A stretch of DNA of 64,000 bases from Hermatobates lingyangjiaoensis (GCA_026182355.1 JAPFBL010000382.1:242573-306572); one strand, 5' to 3'; positions 10,557 to 21,449 are shown, counted from the stretch's first letter. Notes: generated by a model not told the origin, from the letters alone. Program-made: numbers and translations.

Positions 10557-10937
10557 TACAAAAATTTTCCCAACATAAAAAAAATATATGTTAGTTTCCC
10601 TGACAGTATATGCAATTTTCAGCATTTATTTAATTTTTTTTTAGCAATTTTTACTTAATTAATGAATCTATCGTTATAATTATAGTATAAATTATTTATA
10701 ATCATTACGATAACATCATTAATTATTAACTTAAGTAATTACAATATATAGTTATACTGGACTATAATGATAGTCTACATTGGGGATAATTGAATTATAA
10801 GGCTGTGCAAAACTCTCCAACGTTCATAAAATACAGTCGTTGCTATAAAAAATCTTCAGCACTGTCACTAATGATCCTTATTGTGTCACAAATTTCATTC
10901 TTCATAGAGATCTAAGAATTCAATTTGTACAGAATTT

Positions 10938-11045
10938 CTCTTCTGTACTTTCCCACCTTCTTAGCGCTTCTATACGCAGTGAATATACATAAGTAATTAT
11001 TGCTATGTAGCAATTAAATATATTTATATGTAATTTATTTAGTGA
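10938..11045 (+). repeat. Dispersed repeat R1, copy 1
   Basis: About 108 bp (TTTCCCACCTTCTT ... CAGTGAATATACAT ... TTGCTATGTAGCAATTAAAT) recur in the same orientation at 13278-13385 with about 85% identity by eye. Family not recognised. Confidence 0.7.
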
Positions 11046-11136
11046 CTTTTGATTCACTGCTTTTGATTTACGTTATTAACTTTTAGATAAATCTATAACC
11101 ATTCATTATTTTATTATTTAGCTGTATGTAAAAGTA

Positions 11137-11455
11137 TCGAATTTAATATTTCTTTGTATCAAAGTTTTTTTTTTAAATAAATCTAGTTCTTTATTAAATA
11201 AATTACTATATATTTAGTTATAAGAAACTAAATTGAACTTATTATAAATCTCAAATAAAATTCAATTTAAAATTTTTTTGTACTTAACTTTTTTTTTTAA
11301 CAAATCACTGATAAAAATACTATTATATTAAATAATGTTCAGTTTTCTAAAAATCTTTACTGAATTTCATTGTAAGAAGCTATGAATTTTTTTAAAACTC
11401 TAATAACGTTCCTAATTGATTTTTAAATGGAATGTTATCTGTATAGATATATTAC
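11137..11455 (+). repeat. Dispersed repeat R2, copy 1
   Basis: AT-rich text with TTTAATATTTCTTTGTA, ACTGATAAAAATA and CCTAATTGATTTTT recurs in the same order at 12090-12260, on the other side of the 135-bp array. Confidence 0.55.
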
Positions 11456-11456
11456 A

Positions 11457-11869
11457 CAGAGTTGTGTAACCCTGATTATTGGGTTATCAACAGTTGTTGT
11501 AAATATACAATAAGTAGTTCAAATGAATGAGCTCTCAATATATAAAAGGGACTTTCACTAGAGTAAGACTAAAAAAGATAGGTCTTGGGGTCAGAGTTGT
11601 GTAACCCTGATTATTGGGTTATCAACAGTTGTTGTAAATATACAATAAGTAGTTCAAATAAATGAGCTCTCAATACATAAAAGGGACTTTCACTAGGGTA
11701 AGACTAAAAAAGATAGGTCTTGGGGTCAGAGTTGTGTAACCCTGATTATTGGGTTATCAACAGTTGTTGTAAATATACAATAAGTAGTTCAAATAAATGA
11801 GCTCTCAATACATAAAAGGGACTTTCACTAGGGTAAGACTAAAAAAGATAGGTCTTGGGGTCAGAGTTG
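11457..11869 (+). repeat. Three tandem 135-bp units
   Basis: Units start at 11457, 11592 and 11727, with a few bases of a fourth. Each runs CAGAGTTGTGTAACCCTGAT ... GATAGGTCTTGGGGT. Units 2 and 3 appear identical and unit 1 differs at a handful of sites, implying recent duplication of one unit. Function unknown. Confidence 0.93.
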
Positions 11870-12089
11870 AAAAAACCTAAACAAGACTATAAATAATCGT
11901 AAAGGCACCCTCTTGGCTAAGGGATTACCAAAAGAAAGGGAGCAGACAAAGGGTTCATCTCATTTTACATACGGCGAATTGTTCTTTCAGTCCCCACTTT
12001 AGTAGGCTCCGTCCATCTTAGTAGGTCTTTATATATATCAACCAAACATATATTCTAATCAACTTATCATCGATCACAAACAAAGTTCA

Positions 12090-12260
12090 ATTTAATATTT
12101 CTTTGTAAAGAAAATTTTTTTTTTAAAAATTACTGATAAAAATATTCAATTTTTTTAAAAATGTTTACTATATTACTATATTGTTGAAACAAGCAATGAA
12201 TTTTTCATAGATTTCCTAATTGATTTTTTGAATTGAATATTATATGCACAGTAATATTTC
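12090..12260 (+). repeat. Dispersed repeat R2, copy 2
   Basis: Partner of 11137-11455 (TTTAATATTTCTTTGTA, ACTGATAAAAATATT, CCTAATTGATTTTTTGAA), more diverged and shorter. Confidence 0.55.
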
Positions 12261-12299
12261 AAATTTTTTAATAAATACTCAAATATTGTAATTTTTTTT

Positions 12300-12535
12300 T
12301 TATTCTGTCAGTACTGTAAATATCATTATCCTCGGAGGTACAGCTGCCGTAGAGCCTGGACCTGCAATATAATTTCCCTCCAGAGTTGTCGGTCTTGCTT
12401 CCTCCACTTTCTCACGCACATCCTTCCATCTTTGCCTTGGACGTCCCCTCAACCGTCTAACACCCGGATGACATCGGTAGATCTTTTTAACTACTCTTTC
12501 CTCCGGCATCCTTTCCAAATGGCCTAGCCTGTTTT
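12300..12535 (-). pseudogene. LINE reverse-transcriptase ORF, C-terminal end
   Basis: The minus-strand frame reads RLGHLERMPEERVVKKIYR, then HPGVRRLRGRPRQRWKDVRE. An RLGHxxRM followed by a GRPRxRWxD block is the usual C-terminus of many non-LTR retrotransposon ORF2 proteins after the RT domain. The clade cannot be set from this. The coding sequence just upstream lies across an insertion, at 13130-13240. Confidence 0.75.
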
Positions 12536-13129
12536 GATATTAAGGCGTGTACCCAGCTTTCCAGCCATATCACGGATAATAGCAGAACAAATTGATGCTT
12601 TTTTAGCGTGAAAGCTCTTTCGCCGCATCTTGGGGGCACCAAGCCCTATCCTAGGAGAGAACCAATGTCAGCCTCCGTGATACGCCCGAGGTGGACCGCG
12701 CGGAGGCGAGCGTCTACGAACCTACATCACAAACAACACCATAAACACCACAAGACCAAGACCAAGATAAACCAACCAAGACCTCAACCGAAATCAGATG
12801 AAACACAAAGAAAGACAATCCTCCAGTAAAAACAAAGAAACACTGTGAAACAAAAACTAAAAGAAAACCCATAACCACTGTGAGTAAACAAAAACTAAAA
12901 TACTCAAAAAGAAAAAACCCTCCACTTAAGGCCCCGCAGCACTATAAACCCGCACAACGGCACTTAAACCTAACACACATTGAGCGGCGTGGCTCCCGGC
13001 GTCTTACGCAGTCTTTCTATACGATAAACAAACTTAAGAAACTCCTTCCGACCTTGTGTCAGGGCTCTTCGGTATGTCTCAGCTACGTACTTGCCAGTAG
13101 TCATTTCATAAATAAACCTCTCGCTAGCA
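12536..13129. other. GC-richer insert splitting the LINE end
   Basis: The LINE protein reads ...VRLACLR at about 13135 and resumes RLGHLERM at 12535, so about 600 bp interrupts it. The insert has coding-like minus frames (for example MTTGKYVAETYRRALTQG within 12970-13100, and MRRKSFHAKKASIC near 12620) but no family I recognise. It could be part of another element. Confidence 0.45.
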
Positions 13130-13240
13130 TAAATGGGCTTAAACCTTAAACACCTTAAACATGCCAGTCGTACTTCCACTACCAGGTCAGGCCTTTCAAA
13201 GAGATCTTCCAGCTCTCTGTTTCTTCTCTTTCTCCACACC
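13130..13240 (-). pseudogene. LINE ORF fragment upstream of the C-terminal end
   Basis: Reads KRRNRELEDLFERPDLVVEV, then RLACLR. The pattern RRxNxELxxLxxxPDLVxxVxxxRLRWLGH immediately precedes the GRPRxRW block in many LINE ORF2 proteins, so this belongs with 12300-12535. Confidence 0.65.
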
Positions 13241-13277
13241 CCTCCTTCGCATACAGGACCATATAACCTTGGGATAA

Positions 13278-13385
13278 CCTTTCTTTCCCACCTTCTTCTA
13301 TACGCTTCTATATGCAGTGAATATACACATGTGATTATTGCTATGCAGCAATTAAATTTATTTATACGTAATTTATTTAGGTAGT
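13278..13385 (+). repeat. Dispersed repeat R1, copy 2
   Basis: Direct repeat of 10938-11045 (ATGCAGTGAATATACA, TTGCTATGCAGCAATTAAAT). Confidence 0.7.
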
Positions 13386-13489
13386 AAAATTACATTTAAA
13401 TAACCTTTACGTTCCACGCTTAGACCAGAAATATGATGTACATCAACAGGTTGAAGTACATTTGACTTGTTGTACCAGACTGAGTCGAA

Positions 13490-13710
13490 GTCTAGTCGAA
13501 GGTTTTGTCCGGTTTAACATTATTGTTCCTTTAAATAATGTAAATTTCATTTTCTTAGTTAAGAAAATTCTTACTTCTGCCTATGAAAAAGGTTTTAAAT
13601 AAAACCGAAACGTTGGCACCGAGAGTTATTTTTTATCCTAGAAAATTGACCGAATCTCGATTGGAGAGTACACCTATTCTATCAAACGGTCGATATATTA
13701 TTGAATCTGC
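13490..13710 (+). mobile_element. Family E pLTR (E1 subtype), single arm
   Basis: Core: TGCC, TATGAAAAA, hairpin GGTTTTAAATAAAACC, GAAACGTT, GGCA. The outer TGCC/GGCA and the hairpin are intact, but the box reads TATGAAA, not CTGANGA. The arm ends TATTGAATCTGC at (TA)n. The same end occurs at 14262 and 48264. Confidence 0.7.
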
Positions 13711-13733
13711 TATATATATATATATATATATAT

Positions 13734-13856
13734 AAAGATTTCACATAAACACGTGAAACAACAATCAATGATCAAACCACAATAAGAAATGGGAAAACAA
13801 GACTAAGATCTTTCAACCGTAACAAGCGGTCTTCGTCAGACTCAAAAACCCAACTG
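13734..13856 (-). mobile_element. Family A single arm
   Basis: An inverted family A arm from (TA)n (AAAGATTTCACATAAACACG) to CCCAACTGAACACTAGATG. It lacks the opposite arm. The text after it, 'gatgcagaaaacatctggtg', matches the loop of the palindrome at 28389-28679. Confidence 0.85.
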
Positions 13857-13929
13857 AACACTAGATGCAGAAAACATCTGGTGAAATAGGGAAAAATACT
13901 GTCAATGATGCCAATCTTACTCCTTCTTT

Positions 13930-14045
13930 AAATCAAAATTCATAACCTGTTTACAACTTGTATTCACTTGCTCTCTGACGACGTGAAAACGAAAGGCCTT
14001 AGAGCGACTATCTTCTCTAATTTGTGGTGAGTTACCTGAATATTT
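13930..14045 (+). mobile_element. Family I pLTR arm
   Basis: Starts near ACAACTTGTATTCACTTG and ends GAGTTACCTGAATATTTA. It is the reverse complement of 901-994 and related to 60785-60850. Just upstream a short frame ends VNDANLTPSLNQNS-stop, which could be a PLE C-terminal tail, though this is weak. Confidence 0.7.
13970..14005 (+). ncRNA. Putative hammerhead-like ribozyme core, family I
   Basis: GCTCT (stem I), CTGACGA, C, hairpin GT-GAAA-AC, GAA, AGGCCT (self-complementary stem III), T, AGAGC (stem I). The 5-bp outer stem pairs perfectly. It differs from the textbook hammerhead by one base between CTGACGA and stem II. Cleavage would be expected after the T at 14000. Activity is inferred. 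Confidence 0.6.
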
Positions 14046-14069
14046 ATATCACGTGTTATTGTGAAAATT

Positions 14070-14125
<56 letters not shown>
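14070..14125. repeat. (TA)n tract
   Basis: Two TA runs split by a TT between the family I arm and the E1 palindrome. Confidence 0.95.
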
Positions 14126-14126
14126 G

Positions 14127-14263
14127 GTGTGTTCTCTAATCGGGGTTCGGTCAATTTTCCAGGATAAAAAATCAAACTCTCGTTTGATTTTTTATCCTGA
14201 AAAATTGACCGAACCCCGATTAGAGAACACACCTATTCTATCAAACGGTCGATATATTATTGA
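14127..14263. mobile_element. E1 foldback, short arms
   Basis: 'gttctctaatcggggttcggtcaattttccaggataaaaaatcaaac' is followed at once by its inverted copy. Only the outer part of family E1 is present and the ribozyme-like core has been lost. The right end ATTGAATCTGTTATATA is identical to the other E1 ends. Confidence 0.8.
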
Positions 14264-14267
14264 ATCT

Positions 14268-14268
14268 G

Positions 14269-14318
<50 letters not shown>

Positions 14319-14341
14319 TTATGACCGTTCTCGTTTATCAT

Positions 14342-14377
<36 letters not shown>
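14268..14377. repeat. Two (TA)n tracts around 30 bp
   Basis: TA runs at about 14269-14312 and 14345-14377 separated by 'catatttatgaccgttctcgtttatcatgg'. Confidence 0.9.
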
Positions 14378-14378
<1 letters not shown>

Positions 14379-14520
14379 CAAGATTTCAGAATAAACACGT
14401 GAAGTTGGTGTAAATCCCAACTCAATTGGGTTTTTGATTCTGACGAAGATCATTTGTAACACTTGAAAGATCTTAGTTTTTTTTTTCACATTACTTATGG
14501 TGGTTTGATCATTGATATAT
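14378..14520. mobile_element. Decayed, internally deleted family A foldback
   Basis: A left stub (AACAAGATTTCAGAATAAACACGTGAA) joins a right arm with CTGACGAAGATCATTTGTAA, CACTTGAAAGATC. The stem II pairing is broken (ATCA/CACT). Confidence 0.75.
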
Positions 14521-14529
14521 CATATATAC

Positions 14530-15070
14530 AATAATTGATAACGTATCGACCGTGGTATAGATACAGGATAATATTTATCAGGACTTCATAAATTTGAAAT
14601 CAGATTGAAATAGTATTTATTCGTTTGTATTACGAATTTCGTTAAATATTATTTCATGATTTTTTGTTTTGCCTGGTTTGAATTTGGTGTTTTGAATTGT
14701 TACAGTTCAGTGTCGCGTGTTTATTCAAAACTAGACAGTTGCTGTTTAAATCTGAAATTGTTTTTTTTAAAAATTTCAAATGTAGTAGTTAATTCTTCTG
14801 TTTCAAAATTTAATACTTTTGTAACTCCTCTCGCTTGATTGTTATTTTTATATTACAATACTTACTTAACACAAAAACAATTGCTATTATATTTCTAAGT
14901 TTTAATTTTTTTCACTTTTTATGTACATTTAGTTGTTGGCTGTTTAAATTATTTCTTATATATCTTCTGTTTTATATACCAATTGAAAAGGTTTTCAATA
15001 AAAACCAAATCGTTGGCATTGAATATTTCATTTGAACCTGAATAACAAACGAATTCCTGATAAATTTATC
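14530..15070 (+). mobile_element. Family E pLTR-like sequence, diverged
   Basis: Contains GTATCGACCGTGGTATAGA, 'cagtgtcgcgtgtttattcaaaactagacagttgctg' and 'ccaattgaaaaggttttcaataaaaaccaaatcgttggcattg', matching the E elements at 27130 and 34555. The core is decayed. Confidence 0.55.
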
Positions 15071-15539
15071 CGGTATATAAATAAAGATAGGTTTCTTGCT
15101 GTTTATTTAAAGCAAAATGTCACTCATGTTGAATAGATTGAAATTGTTTGCAATGAGGTTGGATTTTAATGAAGTTATAACAACCATTAAGCAGGCGTCT
15201 AGCTTACGTTAGCAAAGTTATGCAGTTGGCAAGACACTCATGTTCTGAAAATTGCATATACTGCCAGGGAAACTAACATCCAACTAACATAGACTTCTTT
15301 ATGTTGGCAAATTTTTGTATATTGTAGATTCATTATTAAAAAAAATTGTTTAAAATATTGAAGAAATCTATTTTTTTAGAAGAATTATTCGTATTTTGTA
15401 ACTTTAAATTACATTTACATACCTTTATATTAATTAATTAATTAATTTATATTAATTTACATACCTATATATAAATGTAACTTTATATTACATTTTCAAG
15501 TAGTCATAATTAAATATGCAAAAGTGGTTTCTTTATCGA

Positions 15540-15640
15540 GGTTTGGTCTTGCATCAAACAGTAAAACATCTTTTAGCCAACGTTTCGTCCATGTTTGTAA
15601 ACTCATTAGGGCTACATCAATGCAGGAATTAATTATAGTA
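15540..15640 (-). other. pLTR core-like motif, family Q
   Basis: The minus strand reads CTAATGA, GTTTACAAAC, ATGGACGAAACGTTGGC. The GTTT/AAAC palindrome and the GAAACGTTGGC end match family E, but the spacing is irregular. Confidence 0.35.
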
Positions 15641-15679
15641 ACATGAAAAAAAAGTCATTAGTTGTGCAATTCGTAATTG

Positions 15680-15880
15680 TGTGATATTTACTCATTCTGA
15701 GGTAAAATGGATAAACAAACAAAAGTCTCCATACAAATGAAGTTTTATTCAACAACAACATCGCGTTTCGAACACTTTCTGTTCATCATCATGAAGACAC
15801 TACGATACAAATTATATCTAATCAGATATATAATTATATATCTAACTTTTGTTTGTTTATCCATTTTATATCAGAATGAA
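15680..15880. mobile_element. B-like foldback remnant
   Basis: Contains GATATTTACTCATTCTGAGG, 'gtctccatacaaatgaag', CGCGTTTCGAACACTTTCTG and CATCATCATG. It is diverged from family B but shares the GGAGAC and GAAACGCG blocks. Similar copies are at 23085 and 60515. Confidence 0.5.
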
Positions 15881-15901
15881 AAAAAATTGTATAAGTTATA
15901 A

Positions 15902-15906
<5 letters not shown>

Positions 15907-15946
<40 letters not shown>
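15907..15946. repeat. (TA)n tract
   Basis: About 20 TA units bordering a family A foldback. Confidence 0.95.
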
Positions 15947-15949
<3 letters not shown>

Positions 15950-16118
15950 AATGATCAAACTACAATAAGAAAATGGGAAAACAAGACTAAGATCTTTCAA
16001 CCGTAACAAACGGTCTTCGTCAGAGTCAAAAACCCAACTGATTTTTTATACGTATCAGTTGGGTTTTTGACTCTGACGAAGACCGTTTGTTACGGTTGAA
16101 AGATCTTAGTCTTGTGAA
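15947..16118. mobile_element. Family A foldback, right arm cut by a SINE
   Basis: The left arm and the right-arm core are complete (CTGACGAAGACCGTTTGTTA, CGGTTGAAAGATCTTAGTC). The right arm then stops at CTTGTG and continues directly into SINE sequence. Confidence 0.88.
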
Positions 16119-16390
16119 GTTTGATCCCCACTTGACCCTCGATTTATTCATGCGGGAGGTGAATAAATATGAGTGCGTCATCCCTCGGAGAAGGAGGTTA
16201 AACCGTCGGTCCCGAGCCTGTACGATGTCAGGTACTCGTTAAAGTTCCCTACTCTAAATAGACTTGAGTTAGGCAAAATTTAGAACTCCCACTGTAGAAT
16301 CAATCTTCATTGTGTGGTATCACAAAGAGCTAATGCTCTGCCTACATGTGTTCCCTTGTGAGACTACCACTTCAACATAACCTAACCTAT
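16119..16390 (+). mobile_element. 5'-truncated SINE, type 1 tail
   Basis: Begins inside the B box (GTTTGATCCCCACTTGACCC), then carries the complete body and type 1 tail, ending CAACATAACCTAACCTA. It is joined to the family A arm at 16118. Confidence 0.88.
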
Positions 16391-17335
16391 AAGACTAGTA
16401 TTAATAATACTAACTATTGGAAATAATAAGATGCATGAACTTTATTTTTGTGTTTATACTGAGAGATCTTGTTTAAAAAACTCAAATATATTTCTAGGTT
16501 TGATGATGAAATACGTCGTCATGATTGGTTTAGTTTTATTTTCTGATGGGGTTTTTTGCTAAGTAAAGTCATATTTTGAAGTGTTGTCCGTGACTCTTTT
16601 GCTCTGCGAGATTCTTGTCTAAAAACAGCTCTGTTCGGCTTCTCTCTCTACCACTTCTCTTGAATGTTAATCCAAGACCTGTTCTGTCGGTCTCTAGCAT
16701 CCACTCCAAATGTCAACCAGTTTACAAATCAACAGTAAACCCAAACTTTTCTATTGTAACACTGCTTTCATATTTTTGGAAATTTTACGATATGTTACAA
16801 ATACTTTGAAAGATAGTAAAAAAATAATTGCTTACTTGTATTGTTTAACTAGACGACCAGTTACTTTTGTATTACTCAGTGTTACGAAATTATAGCCAAA
16901 GTTAATAATACGTATTCACTGAATGTAATTGACAAGAATAACTGTTATTAATATTTCTTTGTTATTAAGCCATGAAAACAAAGATTTATGCACCAAGGTT
17001 TTTTGATATAGTATTCATAACATAATTCATATATATGGTAGACAGTAAGTATATTTAATAAAAAAAAATAATTTAAAAATAAAAAAAAACATTTATTTCA
17101 TTACATAAATAAATTAAACATCAATTCAAGGTATATACATAATCAAGCATATTTAAAACTGTGAATTTGAAATATTTCATTTATTTTACCAAGCATAAAA
17201 TAACATTAATGAAAGGAATGTGTATTTATTTATAATATTACCCTTAGAACATTCGTATTTAAGCTGACATTTCTGTTCAAGTTTATATTTCTAAAATTAT
17301 TCATTTTACCAATTACTGATGTAATAAATAGTTTA
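16391..17335. other. Anonymous AT-rich DNA
   Basis: Short open frames at 16615-16895 carry no recognisable domain. Nothing else is seen. Confidence 0.45.
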
Positions 17336-17339
17336 TTAT

Positions 17340-17900
17340 ATATACTTTCGGAATGTCATACATCTGTCTAATGCTTATTTAGCAAATACGATTGCTAGAT
17401 CAAAACGTTGGCTTTCAAAGTTTGATTTGAACCTGGAAAACTAACCGATTCCTGATATAAAACAAATAAAATTTGTGTCATATATATTTATAACAATGAA
17501 TTAACAGGAATTACGTGAACTAAAAAAAAAAATCATCTGAACGACAATAACGTCAATCCCAAAAATGGGATTGAGATCATTCGTAGAAAAACTCGTAGAA
17601 ATACATATACTATTTTTCTTTGTAAAATAATTTGTAATGTAATACTTAGTTTTTCTGTTTCCAAATTTATATTTCTGTAAGTTTTCTCACTAACCTATGG
17701 TCAAAATTCCCATTGTAATTTATTAATTGTAACTAATTGCACTTTTATATATGTTTGATTTTTGAATTATTGAATTATTTCTTATATTTCCTCTGTTTTT
17801 GTAGGCCTATGAAAAAGGTTTTAAATAAAGACCGAAACGTTGGCAATGAGAGTTTAATTTGAACCTGATGAACTGACCGAGTCCCGATAAACTATAGTTT

Positions 17901-17905
<5 letters not shown>
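17340..17905 (+). mobile_element. Family E pLTR copies in tandem (one intact arm)
   Basis: 17370-17465 is a diverged arm ('tcaaaacgttggctttcaaag', 'ctggaaaactaaccgattcctgat'). 17620-17902 is better kept: GTAGGCC, TATGAAAAA, hairpin GGTTTTAAATAAAGACC, GAAACGTT, GGC, then AACTGACCGAGTCCCGATAA and TTTTGTATATATA. Confidence 0.7.

Positions 17906-17939
<34 letters not shown>
17903..17939. repeat. (TA)n tract
   Basis: About 18 TA units; a family E end lies on its left and a family A end on its right. Confidence 0.95.
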
Positions 17940-17941
<2 letters not shown>

Positions 17942-18032
17942 ATGATCAAACCACAATAAGAAATGGGAAAACAAGACTAAGATCTTTCAACCGTAACAAG
18001 CGGTCTTCGTCAGAGTCAAAAACCCAACTGAT
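17940..18032 (-). mobile_element. Family A single arm
   Basis: Inverted arm from ATGATCAAACCACAATAAG to CCCAACTG, then (TA)n. The opposite arm is absent. Confidence 0.85.
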
Positions 18033-18060
18033 ATATATATATTAATATATATATATATAT

Positions 18061-18852
18061 GGAGTTGAGTGGGAGTTGAAAGTCTGTTATCACTCTCAAG
18101 AAGGAGTGATTAATTTAGTGTTATTATTCTCTACCTGACTAATCAAACTTGATCAGCTTTCTACCTGTGTAATGGAACCTGACCTGTTATTAAATAACTT
18201 AAGAATTCTGGCTGCTCTACCTGTTTCGATATTAATTACTGGCTTCTTTACTTGAATTATTATAGCTTCCATTACCTTTAAGCAAAAATGATCTCTTTCT
18301 TTATTTAAGATTGATGTGCAAATTACTAACATCTACTTGTACTTGGTTATTTATATTTGTAAAACTGTTCTGAATGAGTGCTACTGCAAATTCATCATAT
18401 ATGCTTTTTTTCATATGTGCAGATATCACACCTCCTGACTATAGGATTTTGGGAATTAAGTACAAGTGCGATTCTATTCATGAAATTATAACACTTTACA
18501 TTATTCTTTTTATTTTATTTTACCAATTACCAAGAGACTTTCCGTGTGATGCTGCACGTTTGAATCAGGCAGTTCCAAGCCAGAGGCTTTCACCTACTTG
18601 TCTGTTTGCAATGCTTTAATTGTTCAGGTCTGCTGGGTAAGTCGGTATGTTAGCTTCTGTCCTGTCTACGGTGAGTATGTATTTCGTGGTCGTTTGGTCT
18701 TAAGAGTCTAAAGTCATCAGTTATTATTAATTTGGTGTTTTGATTAGTCGGAGGGGGATTGGTTTCAGAGAATTTGAGGTAAAAGTGTTCTTACTAGCAG
18801 GTTAGAGTGTACGGGAAGTTTTCTGTCTTCATTGATAGTCAGACGCCTAATG
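18061..18852. other. Anonymous DNA
   Basis: Slightly less AT-rich than its surroundings. An 81-codon frame at 18374-18619 has no recognisable domain. No repeats are shared with the rest of the window. Confidence 0.4.
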
Positions 18853-18854
18853 TA

Positions 18855-19090
18855 CGAGGTGTGTAAATAAAGTAGTGAGACTGATTTTTTTAAATTTTCT
18901 ATTCAAATATAATTACAATGTGATATTGTCACCTTCAAAATAGTTACCTTCACACAGCGCTGGAGACGGTCCTTCCAATCATTGTAGCATTGCTGGAACT
19001 CGGATTCTGGAATGGCCTTCAGCTGGTCGGTTACAGCAGTTTGTACTAAGTTTCTATTGATTCCATCCTTAGATCACGCTGGATATCGAC
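18855..19090 (-). mobile_element. Mariner-type transposon end with transposase C-terminus
   Basis: The terminal sequence CGAGGTGTGTAAATAAAGTA follows a TA at 18853-18854, as expected for Tc1/mariner insertion. On the minus strand the frame reads AVTDQLKAIPESEFQQCYND, then WKDRLQRCVK, matching the mariner transposase C-terminus (xxIPxxxFxxCxxxWxxRxxRC). Only the last 240 bp or so remains and the frame is broken upstream. Confidence 0.75.
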
Positions 19091-19237
19091 ATTTCTCTCA
19101 TAAAAAGGAACATTATTTTACATTCCATTATAGCTATTATATTCAACCGTATATTGATTCTTGTAAAATATTTTGTGAGTAGCACCATTCATAATGTAAT
19201 TTACAGTAGTATCCCGAATTTGTCAATATCCATCAAG

Positions 19238-19378
19238 GATATTTTAACCTCTGCGAGAGATGACGTGCTCAGATTTATTCACCTCCCTCGGAATAAATCG
19301 AGGACCATAGTGGGCATTGAACCATGGGCCTACCAGTCCAAAAGCAAGCACGTTGCCACTGGGCTAACCTGGCTTAAT
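19238..19378 (-). mobile_element. SINE head and partial body
   Basis: Minus-strand AGCCAGGTTAGCCCAGTGG, GGTTCAATGCCCAC, then 'gaataaatctgagcacgtcatctc'. The body is truncated early and there is no tail. Confidence 0.8.
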
Positions 19379-19409
19379 CAATTATGTTTATAATTTAGGG
19401 ATCAGCTTA

Positions 19410-19712
19410 GGGGCCAGATTAGCTCAATGGTTAACGTACTCGCCTTTGGGCTGGTAGTCCAAGGGTTCGATGCCCACATAGCCCTCGATTTATTCACGCG
19501 GGAGGTAAATAAACCTGAGCACGTCGTCCCCCTGAGAGGACATTAAGCCGTCGGTCACGAGTCTGTACGATGTCAGGTACCCATTAAAGATCACTACTCG
19601 AAATGCACTTGAGTTAGTCAAAATTTAGGACTCCCAATGTAGAATCAAACAAAAAGCCAGTAAACGGCTAACGTTATCACCCGCTATGGGATCGATTTAA
19701 ACAATAAAAAAA
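19410..19712 (+). mobile_element. Full-length tRNA-derived SINE, type 2 tail
   Basis: The head GGCCAGATTAGCTCAATGG carries B box GGTTCGATGCCCAC. The body and type 2 tail follow (AAAAAGCCAGTAAACGGCTA, ATCACCCGCTATGGGATCG), then an A-run. The flanks GGATCAGCTT and GGACCAGCTT look like a 10-bp target duplication with one mismatch. Confidence 0.9.
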
Positions 19713-19719
19713 AGGACCA

Positions 19720-21257
19720 GCTTCATTGTCTTGTATTATCTCTCAAGACAGATATTATTTCCACGTCTTCTGTTGTTCAAACTATTAATTCATAGAAAGC
19801 AATTCAAAGCAAACGCTATTATTTTAATAGTAAAAATCATTGAGTAACTACCATTTCATTGGATTTGTCTCTCATTACATTCACTTCAGCTCTCTTTTAC
19901 ATTTTTCTATATTTAACAGCAGCCATATTATTAGAGTTTAACTGTAATTAGCTGTCTAGAAGATTAAAACTTAATTTATTTTTGTATAACAGATGACATA
20001 GTAATAAAACAAACTACGAGTAATAAAACAAACAAAAACTCGTAAAAGTTTTGTTTTCAAACTTTTTTTTTTGTACACTTGATTTATTTTGATTCTAAAA
20101 TATGTACTGTAAACCTTGCGCTCTTGAAGGGTTAATGTACCCTCTGAGAGATGATAGGCTCATGTTTTTTATTTCTGCTTTAAAAAAACCATGTTAACTC
20201 AGTGTATGGGGCATTGCTGATTCAAATACCATCACTAGGTAACATCTAATTTCAAGTAAGAAGGATGTAAATAAGAAAAACCTCTTGTGTTATTTGCTTT
20301 GATCTTCTTTCCTTTCACTCTTTCTATTTCATATCTCCTCTCGACTTTTCATTCCTCTTTCTTTTTCTCTCTTTTACTTTTTAGCAATTTCTTTAAAACA
20401 GACAAACAATAAGTGATGTTTACACAATTTGTCCTTTACTATAAGGTTTATTCAATTATGTATTGAACATTCTTTTGACAAAATATTTTACTAAAAACAG
20501 TTTTTTTTTACGATTGAATGTTCAACCAAAAAAAAAAAAACTTCACTTCTTAATCCGTTATTTCATAAAAATTACCAGATTAATCACGAGATAAATGCAT
20601 TTTCAAAAATAACTGAAAAAAATACTTGTTCAATAAAAAAAAACCTCCAAATTTCTTCCAGATAATTGAATTGCAATTAGTTTTCAATTAGATAGAATTA
20701 TCATTCTTGGCTAGAGGAGCCATTATATTGGAGGGGATGAGAGAGAGGTATCAAACATTAGCGGAGGTATATTATTGCAAGGGTATTTGAATTGCAGTTG
20801 CTTCAGATAAAATTATCTTTTTAACTTCCAAGATCATTCCAATTATCCAATTAATTATAATGAATACGATTCGATTTGGTTGGAGTGCATTAATTTTGTC
20901 GTCTGGATCACTTTGTTTCGTTTTAGAAATAAACAGAAGACAACGCAATTAATGCATCGAATCAAAATCAAAAAAAAAAAAAAAATATACAAGTAATAAT
21001 AATTAAAATACTTAGCGGAAAATATGTCAGTAAGTTAACGTTACTTGTATGTATTACAACGTGTTTGAAGTAATATAAAGAAAAAAAAAAAGATAAATCA
21101 ATGTTGAAGAAAATAATTTTTTGATTTCTCTTCGAATTAAAAAATTTTATTTATCTTAATTCTTCTTATAAAATCTTTATTTGTAGTTAAGAAAAAAATT
21201 GAATTGTTTTTATGTTGTATGGGTTGTCTATTTACAGGGACAAATGTAAAGCCCATA

Positions 21258-21260
<3 letters not shown>
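19720..21260. other. Anonymous AT-rich DNA with A-runs
   Basis: Many A or T homopolymers and no recognised element. Three short stretches at 20700-20960 are less AT-rich but non-coding in all frames. Confidence 0.45.
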
Positions 21261-21297
<37 letters not shown>

Positions 21298-21350
21298 ACA
21301 ACTATATATATATATAATATATATATATATATTATATATATATATATATA
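21261..21350. repeat. (CA)n followed by (TA)n
   Basis: About 17 CA units, then interrupted TA runs leading into a family A arm. Confidence 0.95.
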
Positions 21351-21440
21351 TGATCAAACCACAATAAGAAATGGGAAAACAAGACTAAGATCTTTCAACC
21401 GTAACAAGCGGTCTTCGTCAGAGTCAAAAACCCAACTTGG
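21351..21440 (-). mobile_element. Family A arm directly fused to a PLE N-terminus
   Basis: An inverted arm TGATCAAACCACAATAAG ... AAACCCAAC, then TTGGGTTTA (the first bases of the opposite arm) and then the ATG of the PLE fragment at 21450. The rest of the opposite arm, with its ribozyme-like core, is missing. Confidence 0.85.
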
Positions 21441-21449
21441 GTTTAATGT

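Noticed and set aside
12608..13384. Plus-strand frames over the LINE region
   Set aside because: They are antisense to the minus-strand LINE-derived frames, which carry the recognisable RLGH and GRPRQRW motifs.
6420..14425. Open frames ending in IYIYIYIY
   Set aside because: The repeats are translated (TA)n. The TA tract is open in most frames, so these are not evidence of genes; only the PLE-like parts next to them are kept.
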